Assembly: GCF_026914185.1 (NCBI RefSeq)
Contig: NC_070566.1
Coordinates: 124,001 to 188,000 of the forward strand
Direction of reading: 5' to 3'
Origin: Puccinia triticina
Lineage: Eukaryota > Basidiomycota > Pucciniomycetes > Pucciniales > Pucciniaceae
Length of the DNA stretch: 64,000 nt
Position numbers and translations under genes: made by a program. The notes beneath the pieces are model-generated. The model made no database searches. It had not been told where the DNA came from and was given only the letters and a program-made list of their open reading frames with translations. Of the stretch, positions 29,536-40,376 are shown piece after piece; position 1 is the stretch's first letter; every line of letters starts with the position of its first letter.

Positions 29536-31055
29536 TGTGGTGTTCTGTGCCTGTGTCAATGCCAAAAAGGATACAACAGAGGGTGGAGACAGTACAGTCA
29601 TCATACAAGAGGAGGAGATATTATCACATCAACAGTCAAGGCACATACAAACCAAAGAAGGATTTGTAGTAAGGAATAGTCTCAACCAGGAACGGAAGGA
29701 AGGAGCGCAAAGGAAGAAGGAAGGGAGGAAGGAACAGGAGGAAGAGGAGGAGAGGCCAAGACCCCCAGAATCCAGAATGGTCACGGATAGTGGCAATCTA
29801 TACATCTGCTTGCTCAAGGAAGATTCTATCAGGAGGCTGTGTTTGTTTTGGAGGTGGAGTTAGAAGGTATCTAACACAGGCTGCACAGCATCTTTGGCTG
29901 GAGTCTTTGTATTTGTTTGCTCAGGGAAGATTCTATCAGGAGGCTGTGTTGTTTGGAGGTGGAGTTAGAAGGTATCTAACACAGGCTGAACAGCATCTTT
30001 GGCTGGAGTCTTTGTATTTGTTTGTTCAGGGAAGATTCTATCAGGAGGCTGTGTTGTTTGGAGGTGGAGTTAGAAGGTATCTATTAGGAGGCTGTGTTGT
30101 TTGGAGGTGGATTTAGAAGGTATCTATCAGGAGGCTGCGTTGTTTGGAGGTGGAGATAGGGTGTATCTGGTCCAGCCTTCACAGGAATCTACTGCTGAAG
30201 GCTGTGTATTTGTTTGTTAGTTTGTATATCATAGATGTTTGGCTGTAGATTTAAAGTGTATCTAGCACAGCAAAGCTGTGTTGTTTGTATTTGTGGCTGT
30301 GTAGAAAGGCTGTGTAGGTGAGAACCCCTGCAGCAGAAATCCCTCACAAGGAGCTTTCTGCAGCAGAAATCCCTCATCCTCCAGCATAAAAGGAGGGCCT
30401 CTCCCCACTATAATTTTCTTTTTTCCCCATCAGCCTACAGAGGTTTGGTCACAAGTGGTTAGTTAGTTTAGTTAGGATCAGCCTACAGAGGTTTGGTCAC
30501 AAGTGGTTAGTTAGTTTAGTTAGGATCAGCCTAGAGAGGTTGGTCACTGTGGTTAGTTTCTAGTTTGTAGCAGCCTAGGAAGGTCTGTTTATTGTGGTTA
30601 TTAGTAGTGGATTAGTGTAGAGAACTTTAGTGTGTGTTAAGAACAGTAGTAGAACCAACAACCAACATCCAACCCATATATATATATATTTACTTTGTAG
30701 CAGATTATTACAACAACATAGTGTCAGCAATTTAACATCACAAATTTTACAACATAAATCAAACTTTATCTCACCCACCACGTTAAACCAAGTTACAAAA
30801 GATTCACCACAACTATTGATGCAAGTGATCTAGGTCAGATAGAGATTACTATACAAAAGTAAGAGCTATCTTTGGAATCAGCCACACCATTTAAATATTG
30901 ATTACAAGACTCTTGGTTATTTGCATAGTACCATCAGAGGGGCAGGTCTTTCAAACCACCCGTAAGTTGTAATAGGCTTTCATCTTATTCACAACTTATC
31001 TCCCCCTCAACGGAACTTCGATTACCACTCATCCATTCCCTTTGGAGTCCCTACA
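29536..31055 (+). repeat. Gypsy 3' LTR
   Basis: 1520 bp, TGTGGTG...CCCTACA, uninterrupted. It serves as the reference for the split 5' LTR (2655-3743 plus 19711-20141, also 1520 bp). It is followed by ACGG (31056-31059) and then copia gag at 31060. Confidence 0.93.
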
Positions 31056-31059
31056 ACGG

Positions 31060-31600
31060 AGACTATCATCTCCGCCCTGAAAAACAAGGCTATTCGCCGT
31101 GAGTCCCAAGGCGACATCATTTTGGTCTCCTCAACCAAGGTGCACTCTGCCAAACCGGCGCCCACATCTACCTCTTCCAATGGCCCCCGAAACAACACCA
31201 CCAAGAAGCCCCGCCAATGTCCCTTGTGCAACAGTGACTCGCACGATCTCAACTCGTGCAACAACACAAGGAAACTCATTGCCGACCACAAAGCGGCCCA
31301 GAAAGCGCGTTGGGAGGCCAGCCAACAGGAAAAAGCCCCACCATCCACCAAACCTGCGGCGCGAGCGGGCAGAACCTCGGCTGCAACCTTAGGCCAATCC
31401 CATCACAAATATGAAGAGGACGGTGACTCAGACTATTCCGGGTCCGAGATTGAGGTAACGGCCGGCAATGCGGTGGTTTCTCTCTCCATCCCCTCCGACC
31501 TCCCGCGAGGGGAGGATATCAACATTGACTCCGGCTGCTCGATGTCGATGTCACCAAATATTACGGATATTGATCTCCCCGAAACCCAATCGAACTCCTG
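31060..31600 (+). pseudogene. Copia gag 3' part and protease
   Basis: Continues the gag frame of 2072-2654. It contains a CCHC knuckle CPLCNSDSHDLNSC at about 31220 and, after an acidic linker, a protease active site NIDSGCSMSMSPN at about 31520. A one-base frameshift near 31575-31595 (around CTCCCC) moves the reading to another frame, in which VRLADHSAVEAS, a copia protease motif, follows. The shift disables this copy. Confidence 0.8.
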
Positions 31601-33030
31601 TTCGCCTTGCGGATCATTCTGCCGTCGAGGCATCTCACAAGGGATCTCTCAAACTCCCTCTCACCGGCGGAAAATCTGTTAAATCCCTGGTGGTTCCAAC
31701 TCTCCACGAGCCGCTCCTGTCTGTCGCCGCCATGTGCGACAAAGGATTCACGGTAGTTTTCACGAAATCGTTGTGCGATTTCCTCACCACCCAATCCGCT
31801 CAAGTTCATGGGGACCTTGCGGGGCGCAGGTACCGCCAAGGGAACCTGTATTATCTCCCCTCGGAGCCTGTAAGCTCCAATTCCACTCTATCCCTCTCCC
31901 CAAAGCCCTCGGACCATTCTCTTATGGCCTACCATCTTCGCTTCTCCCACATCGGCGTTAAAGCTCTGAAAGCTTTCCTAAAAATCCACGACATCACACC
32001 GACTGTGATGAACAAAATCAAGGTCCAACGCTGCCCTGTCTGTGTTCAATCAAAAATGCCTCGCAAGGCTTTCAAATCTTGAGCTTCTCATTGTTCCTCT
32101 ATCCCTGGCAAAATCATCCACTCCGATGTTGGGTCTTACGAGACAGTCTCAAGGGAGGGATATTGATATTTCATAACTTTTGTGGATGACTGTTCCAAAT
32201 CTCTTTCTATCTACCCCATGAAATACAAGAGCGATTCCTTCGCTTGTTTCAAAATATTTCGTGCACTCTTTGAGAAAGACGGTTGCCACAAAATTCTATC
32301 CTTGAGAACGGACAACGGGGGCGAGTACATTTCAATTGAATTCTCGTCTTACCTATCCCAGGCGGGTATCAAACACAAACCAGGCCCTCCTCATTCCCCA
32401 GAGCTAAATGGAGTGGCCGAGCGAACCAATCAAACAATAAGCAATCTGGTCTGATCTTCCCTGCTGACCGCTAACCTCCCTAAATCCTTCTGGGTTGATG
32501 CAATCCGGCACTTCATGTTCTCTTACAACTCCTTTCCTTGTCAAAACCCCGTAGGCTTCAAACCACCGGTCTCAATCCTAAAGGAAAAGCCGGTTGACGT
32601 CAAATCTGTTCACCCATTTGGATGCTTAGTCTGGTATAAAGTCCCAGAAGCAAACCGCAAGAAGCTAGACAGGAAAGGTTGTGCGTCAATTCTCCTGTCA
32701 TACCTATCCGACGGAAACGGGTACCGGTTGTGGGACTTGGAGAAACGGTCCATCATAAAATCAAGGGATGTCATCTTTGATGATTCATTGTTCCCCTACG
32801 GGTGCAAACTGAACTTTTCCCCAGCCCCTCAGACAGTGGAAATTGATTGGCCCCAACAGTCATGGGAGTCTGTTCCACCAGCTCCTCCCCAAGATGATCC
32901 AGCCCCTGCCAGTACCTCACCAACGGTTCCGCCTCCCCCCCTTTCTGTCCCTTTGTCCCAACAAGATTCTCTCCCACCTCCTCGTATACCAACGCCACAC
33001 CTTCCCCCATTACAGGTTCATCTTTGACCC
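31600..33030 (+). pseudogene. Copia pol: protease end and integrase
   Basis: One reading frame with TGA codons at 32080-32082, 32164-32166, 32452-32454 and 33025-33027, each plausibly from CGA. Motifs: SLVVPTLHEPLLSVAAMCD (end of protease), HLRFSHIG and CPVCVQSK (integrase zinc domain), FITFVDDCSKSLSIYP (first Asp), LRTDNGGEYIS (second Asp), HSPELNGVAERTNQTI (Glu), then HPFGCLVWYKVPEANRKKLD and GYRLWDLEKRSIIKSRDV, the usual copia C-terminal integrase region. The integrase would insert cDNA. This copy is non-functional. Confidence 0.85.
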
Positions 33031-34594
33031 CGCTTCGATCGACGACTCACAGCATCTATACATGCCCCTGGGAACGCCCCGCGTGACCCGTCGCCATTTT
33101 GTTCGGATTCGGATTTGACCTACAGCCCTCCGGTGATCTCCCCTACGCTGCCGTCGACTCCTGATCTGTCAATAATCTCTCTCCCCCCCCTTCCCCCTCT
33201 TCCTTCGTCATCTCCTTGCTCTCCCGAGTCTCCAGCCCCGTTGCCGAACAGTTCCCCGTCAAAATCTCCTACCCTGCTGCCGAAATCTCCTACTCCTCCC
33301 CCGCCTGTACCGTCCACGCCTCCTTGCCGCCGGTCAGGGAGAGACCGCAAGGCTCCTGACTGCTACAGCAACTGGGCCAAGAATGCAACAGTGGATTCCG
33401 ACGTCAATACCCCAAAGACTTGGCGGCAACTTCTGAAGTCGCCAAACAAGCACCGTTGGCTTAAAGCAGCGGAAGAGGAATTTGCCTCTCTTCTCGGGAT
33501 GCAGACCTGGAGGCTTGTCCCTTGGCCAGAAAAGAGACGCATAATTAAATCAAAGTGGGTCTTTAAAATTAAGCGTCACCCTGACCACACCATCCAAAAG
33601 CTCAAGGCCCGTCTGGTGGCCATGGGCTATTCTCAAATACAAGGCCTTGATTACAATGAGGTATTCTTGCCAACGCTAAGACTGGAAACACTCCGACTGA
33701 TCTTCTCATTACTAGCAACGCGGGGCTGGAAAGGACGGCAGGTAGACTTTAAAACCGCTTTACTCAACGGACACCTAGACAAGCCCGTCTTCATGGAGCA
33801 ACCCCCTGGATTCAAGGATCCTCAGCACCCCAACTGGGTTTGTGAGGTCAATCGGTCCCTCTATGGTTTGAAACAGTCCCCTCGCCAGTGGAATATCAAA
33901 CTCCACAAAGCTCTTCTTGACCTTGGTCTCACTAACTTGAAATACGACCCAAATCTGTATTTCAAGCTGAACTCCGGAACTCTTGTGGGGGCACTGACAA
34001 CTCATGTTGACGATCTAGCCATTGTTGGCAAGCCAACCTTGGTTGATTCTATCATTACGGAGGTGGGTAAACGTTTTAAGATTGGAGCTTACGAGGAGCT
34101 CAGCCACTTTCTTTCTCTCAAAATAACTCGTAACATTCCAAACAAACATATCTTTCTAAATCAATCTCACTACATCAATGAAGTTTGCAACAGATTCTTG
34201 GACGGCAAACACACATCGGTCTCAACTCCTACCGATATCAACTTCAAGAATATCAAACATCGATCTATCTCTGAACCGCCCTCTCCGGGACCCTACCCTC
34301 AATTAATTGGGCCTACCCTCAATTAATTGGGTCCCTTCTCTGGGTCTCTCAATGCACCAGACCAAATATTTCGTTTGCGGTTAATCGTTTGTCCCAATAT
34401 CTCTGGGATCCGTCAGCCGCTCATTGGCATGCCGGCCTTCAAATCCTCAACTACCTTGTAACAACAAAGGATCTCCGCCTCCGCCTCGGAGGTGAGCTTG
34501 TCCTGTCGGGATACTCGGACTCCGACTGGGCCAAAGACCGAGATGATCAACACTCTACGTCGGCGTACACCTACCGCGTTGGTTGCGGGGCCAT
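33031..34594 (+). pseudogene. Copia reverse transcriptase and start of RNase H
   Basis: Pro/Ser-rich linker, then copia reverse transcriptase: KSKWVFKIKRHPDHTIQKLK, KARLVAMGYSQIQGLDYNEVF, QVDFKTALLNGHLDKPVFM, NRSLYGLKQSPRQWN and the catalytic THVDDLAIVGK (about 34000). A 20-bp tandem duplication (34292-34311 and 34312-34331) shifts the frame. After it, SLLWVSQCTRPNISFAVNRLS and SGYSDSDWAKDRDD (RNase H) continue to 34594, where the CACTA-ended element interrupts. It resumes at 43448. Confidence 0.87.
34292..34331. repeat. 20-bp tandem duplication in copia pol
   Basis: CCTACCCTCAATTAATTGGG occurs twice head to tail. Removing one copy restores the frame across PYPQLIG-SLLWV, so the duplication arose after insertion and causes a frameshift. 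Confidence 0.9.
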
Positions 34595-35064
34595 CACTAC
34601 CAAGATGGATGAATATGCGATGTCGGATATTGATCAATATAGCGTATATTGATCAATTTATATTGATCAATTTTTTATTATTCCTGTTGATACCTTTGTC
34701 TGTGTTCCATGTCTCCTTAATACTCTTCTATAATCTCTCTCCTTCCCCCTGTGTTAGCTTCAAGCCACAGGAATCTTTTTTGTTTTTTGCCTGATAAAAT
34801 TCATGAATTTCTACATACACCATTCAATTCTTCCTGAAAATGCAAGTTTTAGGATTAATCCAGGGTAGCTGAGGGGTCTCAAATTTTATTTTTTATTTTT
34901 TTTACATCAACAATTGATGTTATCAGAAGTCTCCAAATCTACTTTTTTCCAAAAAAGGAAAAACATTGACCCCTGACCTCTCTCATGATACTATCCTGCA
35001 CTCATTCTTAACTTGGTTGGTTGAACTTCTTGAAGATATTGCATAGCATACTTGGAGTACTACA
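34595..35064 (+). repeat. Left long terminal inverted repeat
   Basis: Inverted copy of 42912-43444. It contains TTGATCAATATA repeats near the end (a likely transposase-binding subterminal motif, by inference) and an ACATCAACAATTGATGTT short palindrome at 34903-34920. The right copy has one extra ~60-bp duplication of the end motif. Confidence 0.82.
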
Positions 35065-35887
35065 TGCATACTACACCCGGGGAGTCCATCCACGGGGAAA
35101 TCACGCAGAATCCACGAGGACTCCACGTGGTAGCCGCGCGCGAGGTTGGACCAGCGGCTGTTGGTCCACACGTTCACGGGGTCTCCACCAACTGGGCACG
35201 GCGAGGAATCCACGTGGGCTTTTGGCTCTCCATGGATTCCCCGTGGATTTCTTGTGGCACCGACGGGATGGTCGGGTCCACGCCGGCCCCACCACACCAC
35301 CAACGGCGATTCCACCGAGGAAAACCCGTGATCACGACGGGTTGGTCGAGCCCACGAGGCAGCGACACCTCGAGCGGTGGTCTCCACGTGGCTCACCGGT
35401 CCGTCGCATTCACCTTTGGGGGGTGCAGTGGCTCGGTTAGCCTTGCGCGGAGCGGATCAAATCCGCGGGTTATATCTGCAGCAGAATGTGGTACCGCCTG
35501 GGTACCACGCACTGCATTGCATGGGGGACATGGAGGAGAACTGGGACAAGGAATGATAAGAAAACAAACAACATAAAAAGGAAAAAAAGGAAAAAAAGAA
35601 AACATGAAAACATGATAATTAGATAATTGCCGATTCAGCGAATGGATCTATGTAGCTGTAGTGTATCGGACAAAGAAGCCGAAAAATGCGGATCGGTTGC
35701 TTGGGATGCATTGACTTGCTTACTCACAAAGTTGGCAATAGCAGAGCACCCAAGTAGATTCGACCAGTGGTACCAAATGGCGCTTTCGCTTCTTTTTGGG
35801 AGGTGGGGTATTTGTGCAAACTGTCTAGTTGGGCAGAACCGTTTGGATGGAAGACTGAATTCTGGCCCTGTAGTACCAACTTTTGAG

Positions 35888-37175
35888 TCAATTTCCAAAA
35901 GGACAATATGAAAACCTAAGGTTCCGGTAAGTGGTATAGCCCCAACAATCAGCATCAGTGAAGCCCTCAACATCCAATGTACTTGGATTTGATTTTTGAA
36001 CAAAAAGGCTTACCAGACAAGTCACGCAGATGCAAACCAAGTACAAAATTTGAGTCTTGTGGTGATAACGCATCGTACTATTCAGATTGGTCACAGATTC
36101 TTTGGTTGAACTTTTTAGCTCCCCTTGGATTCGCGCGAGGTGGGACACAAGCAGGGCTTTTTGCTCCGCAGAGCGAGATGAATCTTGTAGCTGATTCCAA
36201 ACTGATGTGCCTTGGCTGAGAAAGTCGAGTGTCTTTCTTGTCTGTTCTAGAATGATACCATAACCTATAGCTGCACGTGCAATTGCAGCAGTGATTGCAA
36301 CAATAAAGCAAATTGGAAGGCAAGAAAATATCACGTTCACCAAGACTGGCGGTGGAGCCCAGTTGATCAGCCCTTTGGAGGTCCACCCAGAAGTTTCACA
36401 GGCGCTGTAGGAGCTGTGATGTAGAACGCTGCTTGTTAGCGTGACAATTGGGAGTATCTTGCAACAATTCAAGGGGACTAACAGTGCCAAAAAGCAGTGT
36501 GCCATTATCCAATACGCAAGATGTTCAAAGAGGTACATCAGACCTAAGCTGAAGAACGGACAGCCAATGATCATCTATCAGAAAAAAAACACGGATGATT
36601 GAAGAGATTGAAGAACTCCCCAACTAAGGCAAGATGGAATTTGAAACTCACGCAATCAGGGGCTGAGCGTGTAAGGCATAATCCAACAAACAACTTGGTA
36701 ATCCAACAAACGACTTGGATTGATTTGAAGGCATATGAACAAGATAGTGCTGAGAGAACCCAACAGTTGCACGATACACATGAAGAAACCGGTATTGATC
36801 AGGTAAAGAGGAGTCTTGCAAACTTGAGGCACAGATCATCCGACTGTTGTGAGCATCCATCCACGTTCTCGATGATCAGCTTGAAACTTCTTGCTTGCCT
36901 GGTTCTCCCGGCCGGTTTGGGATGAAAGCCGTCCTAAAGATCCAATGAGACCGCTTCTTCTGACCAACGTAAGGCAAGAGCAAGATGACCAGACTGAACA
37001 GCGCAATTAACGCATGGAAGACAAGGAAAGTGGCCAAGAGGGCTATTGTCGTCTTGGACAAAGGCCGAGTAAACTGATAAGTTATAGCGGCCGATATCGG
37101 GGAGAAAGGATCTGCTGGCGTGGCGCTTGTGAGGAGGTCAACCCTAGTTGCATGTGTCGTATTTCCTATTCGCAT
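35888..37175 (-). CDS. Multi-exon membrane-protein gene, unrecognised
   Basis: Minus-strand pieces with clear hydrophobic helices: 37175-36880 (TTIALLATFLVFHALIALFS, VILLLPYVGQ) and 36574-35888 (FFSLGLMYLFEHLAYWIMA, VNVIFSCLPICFIVAITAAI, ILYLVCICVTCLVSLF). The last piece has an upstream 3' splice site (TTTCTGATAG at 36575-36584), and a GTGAGT donor lies just after 36660, giving an intron of about 75 bp. A middle exon near 36650-36860 is likely. The order suggests a 5- or 6-helix protein with a soluble, partly coiled loop (TRKTLDFLSQGTSVWNQLQD). I recognise no family. It resembles a host gene carried by the insert. Exact exons are uncertain. Confidence 0.45.
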
Positions 37176-37466
37176 GGCGGACTCTGTTTCTTCCAGTTTC
37201 TTTTACTTCTGCTGGTGAGGGCTGTGAGGTGAGCTCGAGCTATGCGGCAAACTCTTTGTAGTTGGCAAGAATGAAGTACTTACAAACCAAACCTGCTATG
37301 TGGATATTATTAGCTAGAGACCTCAGGCTTCTAGAAAATGGCGCAGGTTGTAAGAAGAAACAAATATCGTAGGTTTAAGGTTTTTGAAGTAGCAAGTTAG
37401 ATATGTTAACCCTTCTGACTTTTTTCAAAGAGCCTTACTGTGATTACAATTAGCAAATGGTATGAC

Positions 37467-38269
37467 TTACACCGATGCTTGAAAATGTCGTCCAGCGATG
37501 AAATTTCGATTCAGTGAGTATCCCCGGATGAACAACAGAAATTGAGACATGGAGAAAGGAGGAGTGAAAAGGCAAGCTGTGAGTTCAAGGGGCCGGAGCC
37601 CAGGATTCTGCCTCTTCGGAGGTGGAGGACGATTGGCAGAATGGTCGGCGCTCGCACGTTTGTTTGATTTGGCGTTCAAGTTGAAGGAGACCGCGGCGCC
37701 GCCGGCAGGCTCGCGGGGCGAATCCTGTGTGAAGCACACGATGAGCAGAGACAAAAATTTGCAGCATTCAACCGGATCTGACATACACTAACTACCACAG
37801 TCACAGTGGCAAGATTGTCCTTTTCCATGTTGAGGATCAAGGAGATCTCCGCATCTTTAGAGGACTTGTGCGCGGCATTGACAAACGATTTAAACGAGCC
37901 ATTATCCTTGGCCAATGTTGATGTGTCCCGGTCAAACTCGCCCGGCTCCAGTATGATGTACAACCACTCAAGGGCAGATGCCCGGTCTGCTTGCGCGGCA
38001 ATGATCTCAATTGGATAAATCCGCACGTTGATGTTTCCTAGGTGCTGGATTACCAGGGTTTTGAGCAGGGAAAAGTCCAGCTTGTCGAGGTTTAGCTCCA
38101 TGGGGACGACCCGACCCTTTGACGACATCCGCATCATCTTCGTATCGGATTGGCCGTTTTTCTGGACCCTGACGAACAGTTCGTATTCGGTACCGATTGA
38201 TATCTTTCCATTGGTCGATCTGGTCAAAGCGGGGGTGGTGATGGTGGCTGGGTCTGCAGGATGACACAT
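37467..38269 (-). CDS. Two-exon gene in the insert, unrecognised
   Basis: Exon 1 is 38269-37787 (MCHPADPATITTPAL...), then a GTATGT...ACAG intron (37786-37725, 62 bp), then exon 2 is 37724-37467. This gives 246 residues in one frame with no stop. Exon 1 looks folded (GTEYELFVRVQKNGQSDTK, NLDKLDFSLLKTLVIQHLG, ALEWLYIILEPGEFDRD, SSKDAEISLILNMEKD), with alternating beta/alpha character. Exon 2 is low complexity and basic (RPPPPKRQNPG). I know no family. It may be one transcription unit with, or lie upstream of, the membrane-protein exons, as both are on the minus strand. Confidence 0.5.
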
Positions 38270-38859
38270 GATCTTTGAGTGGGAGGGCTGCTGGTTGTTG
38301 TGGGACTTAAGAGGGACTTAAGAACAAACACAAGTCTTGCCTCTCACGGCTCAAAAGGTTCGACGTGGAACCCACAAACGCCATGGAATTGTTCCCATCG
38401 GCTCCACCGGGCATCCAAGCAACGGCCGTGGATTCCCCATCTGTAGGAACCACAAGGATGCACTGTTTTACGCAGTTGTCGGCTTCACCGTGATTCTATC
38501 ACGAGGAGATCCCAGGAGGGTGGAGCCGACTGGATATCACATCGTCACCACCCATTTTTGACGGGGTGGTGATGGCGACGTGGGGCGCAGTGAATTCCAC
38601 GCGGTTTTCACGGAACCGGTGTCACGCGTCTTATCCACAATCTCGCTTGCCAGGAAGTACCCCCGGCGTGTAGAAGGCCTTTTTGGAATTAGTTTACCAT
38701 GGTTTAGCATATTTTTGTCAGGTTCTTTTTTTTATCTACTTTTGTTATCAACCACAGATTGATGAGGAGTATTTCCTCAGAAAGTTTCATTGGGGAATTT
38801 TTCTGCATATACAACCAAGGAATAATATATTTGGGGTGACATCCATTATGCAGCAGCTA

Positions 38860-40376
38860 TAATCTGATCAGTTGCCAAATAGCACTACTTTGGTTGTTTC
38901 TTGGTGTTTCTGCAACTATATCTCATCCCAGCCTGGGAATTTTTCCTTAATATTGGTACCAAAATGTTGACAAGCACACAAAGTTTCATAATGTACCTTT
39001 GCTGTCCACAAAACCCCCAAATGTAGCACCTACAGTCTGATCAGTTTCCAAATAGCACTACTTTGGTAGCTTCTTGGTTTTTCTGACACTATATCTCATC
39101 CCAGCGTGGGAATTCTTCTGCCATATGGTTACCAAAATGTTTAAAAGCGGCCAAAAGTTCATTATGTACCTTTACTGACCACAAAACCCCCAAAAGTATC
39201 AGCTACAGTCTGATCAGTTTCCAAATATCACTACTTTGGCAGTTTCTGGGTGTTTCTGCCACTGTATCTCATCCCAGCGTGGGAATCCTTCTGCCATATG
39301 GTTACCAAGATGTTTACGAGCCCCCAAGGATTCACTATGGACCTTGAGTCACCACAAGACCCCCAAATGTAGCAGCTACAGTCTGATCAGTTCCCAAATA
39401 TCATTACTTTGGTAGTTTCTTGGTGTTTCTGCCACTTTATCTCATCCCAGCGTGGAAATCCTTCTGCCATATGGTTACCAAAATGTTTAAAAGCCCAAAA
39501 AGATTAATCATGCACCTCTACTGACCACAAACCTCCAAATGTAGCAGCTAAAGTCTGATCAGTTCCCAAATATCACTACTTTGGTAGTTTCTTGGTGTTT
39601 CTGCCACTATATCTCTACCCAGCCTGGGAATCCTTCTGCCATATGGTTACCAAAATGCTTAGAGGCCCTAAAGATTCATCATAAACCTTTACTGACAAAA
39701 ACTCCAAATGTGGCAGCTACAGTCTGATCAATTCCCAAATATCACTACTTTGGTAGTTTCTTGATGTTTCTGCCACTATATCTCATCCCAGCGTGGGAAT
39801 ACTTCTGCCATATTGTCACCAAAATGTTTAGAGGCCCCAAAGATTCATCATGTACCTTTACTGACCACAAAACCCCCAAATTTAGCAGCTACTGTCTGAT
39901 CGGTTCCCAACTATCACTACTTTGGTATTTCTTGGTGTTTCTGCCACTATATCCCATCCCAGCTTAGGAATAATCCTGCCATGTGTTTACCACAATGTTA
40001 GAAAGCCCCCAAAGATTCATTATGTACCTTGACTGACCACAAAACCCCCAAATGTAGCAGCTACAGTCTGATCAGTTCCTAAAATCACTACTTTGGTAGT
40101 TTCTTGGTGTTTCTGCCACTATATCTCATCCCAGCGTGGGAATCCCTCTGCCATATGGTCATCAAAATTTTGACAGGCCCCCAATAATTAATTATGTATC
40201 TTTAGTCACCACAAAACCCCCAAATGTAGCAGCTACAGTCTGATCAGTTCGCAAATATGACTACTTTGGTAGTTTCCTGGCGTTTCTGCCACTATATCTC
40301 ATCCCAGTGTGGGAATAATTCTGCCATATGGTGACCAAAATGTTAACAAGCCCCCAAGGATTCATTATGTACCTTT
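38860..40376 (+). repeat. Satellite array, left arm (9 units of ~170 bp)
   Basis: Nine head-to-tail units, each with CTACAGTCTGATCAGTTCCC, CTACTTTGGTAGTTTCTTGG, ATCTCATCCCAGCGTGGGAA and CATATGGTTACCAAAATGTT. The unit length is about 170-175 bp. Units differ by point changes and small indels. The array turns around at about 40376, where the same unit begins in the opposite direction. Confidence 0.9.

Larger units (their letters stand above)
2655..31055 (+). mobile_element. Young Ty3/gypsy retrotransposon inserted in copia gag
   Basis: The ends are TGTGGTG...CTACA, with the 4-bp target duplication ACGG at 2651-2654 and 31056-31059. The 5' LTR is split by a 16-kb element (3744-19707). Joined, it is 1520 bp, exactly the length of the 3' LTR (29536-31055). 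Internal DNA is 20142-29535: primer-binding region, gag-protease ORF (20249-23080), two further in-frame ORFs, an antisense spliced gene (24305-25303) and an intact 1041-codon pol (26313-29438). A G-rich polypurine tract abuts the 3' LTR. Near-identity of the LTRs and an intact pol mean a recent insertion. Confidence 0.93.
35065..38667. mobile_element. 3.6-kb insert in the left arm of the CACTA-ended element
   Basis: The left and right arms of the host element align on both sides but lack this block: the intact right arm reads GCTACATGCATAGAAGGCC (complement, about 42905-42925). The insert starts about CTACACCCGGGG and ends about CCCCGGCGTGTAG, which are rough inverted copies. A TA may be duplicated. 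Both ends (35070-35400, 38330-38650) are rich in CCACG/CGTGG words, suggesting diverged terminal repeats. It holds spliced minus-strand genes. The element family is unknown. Confidence 0.6.
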
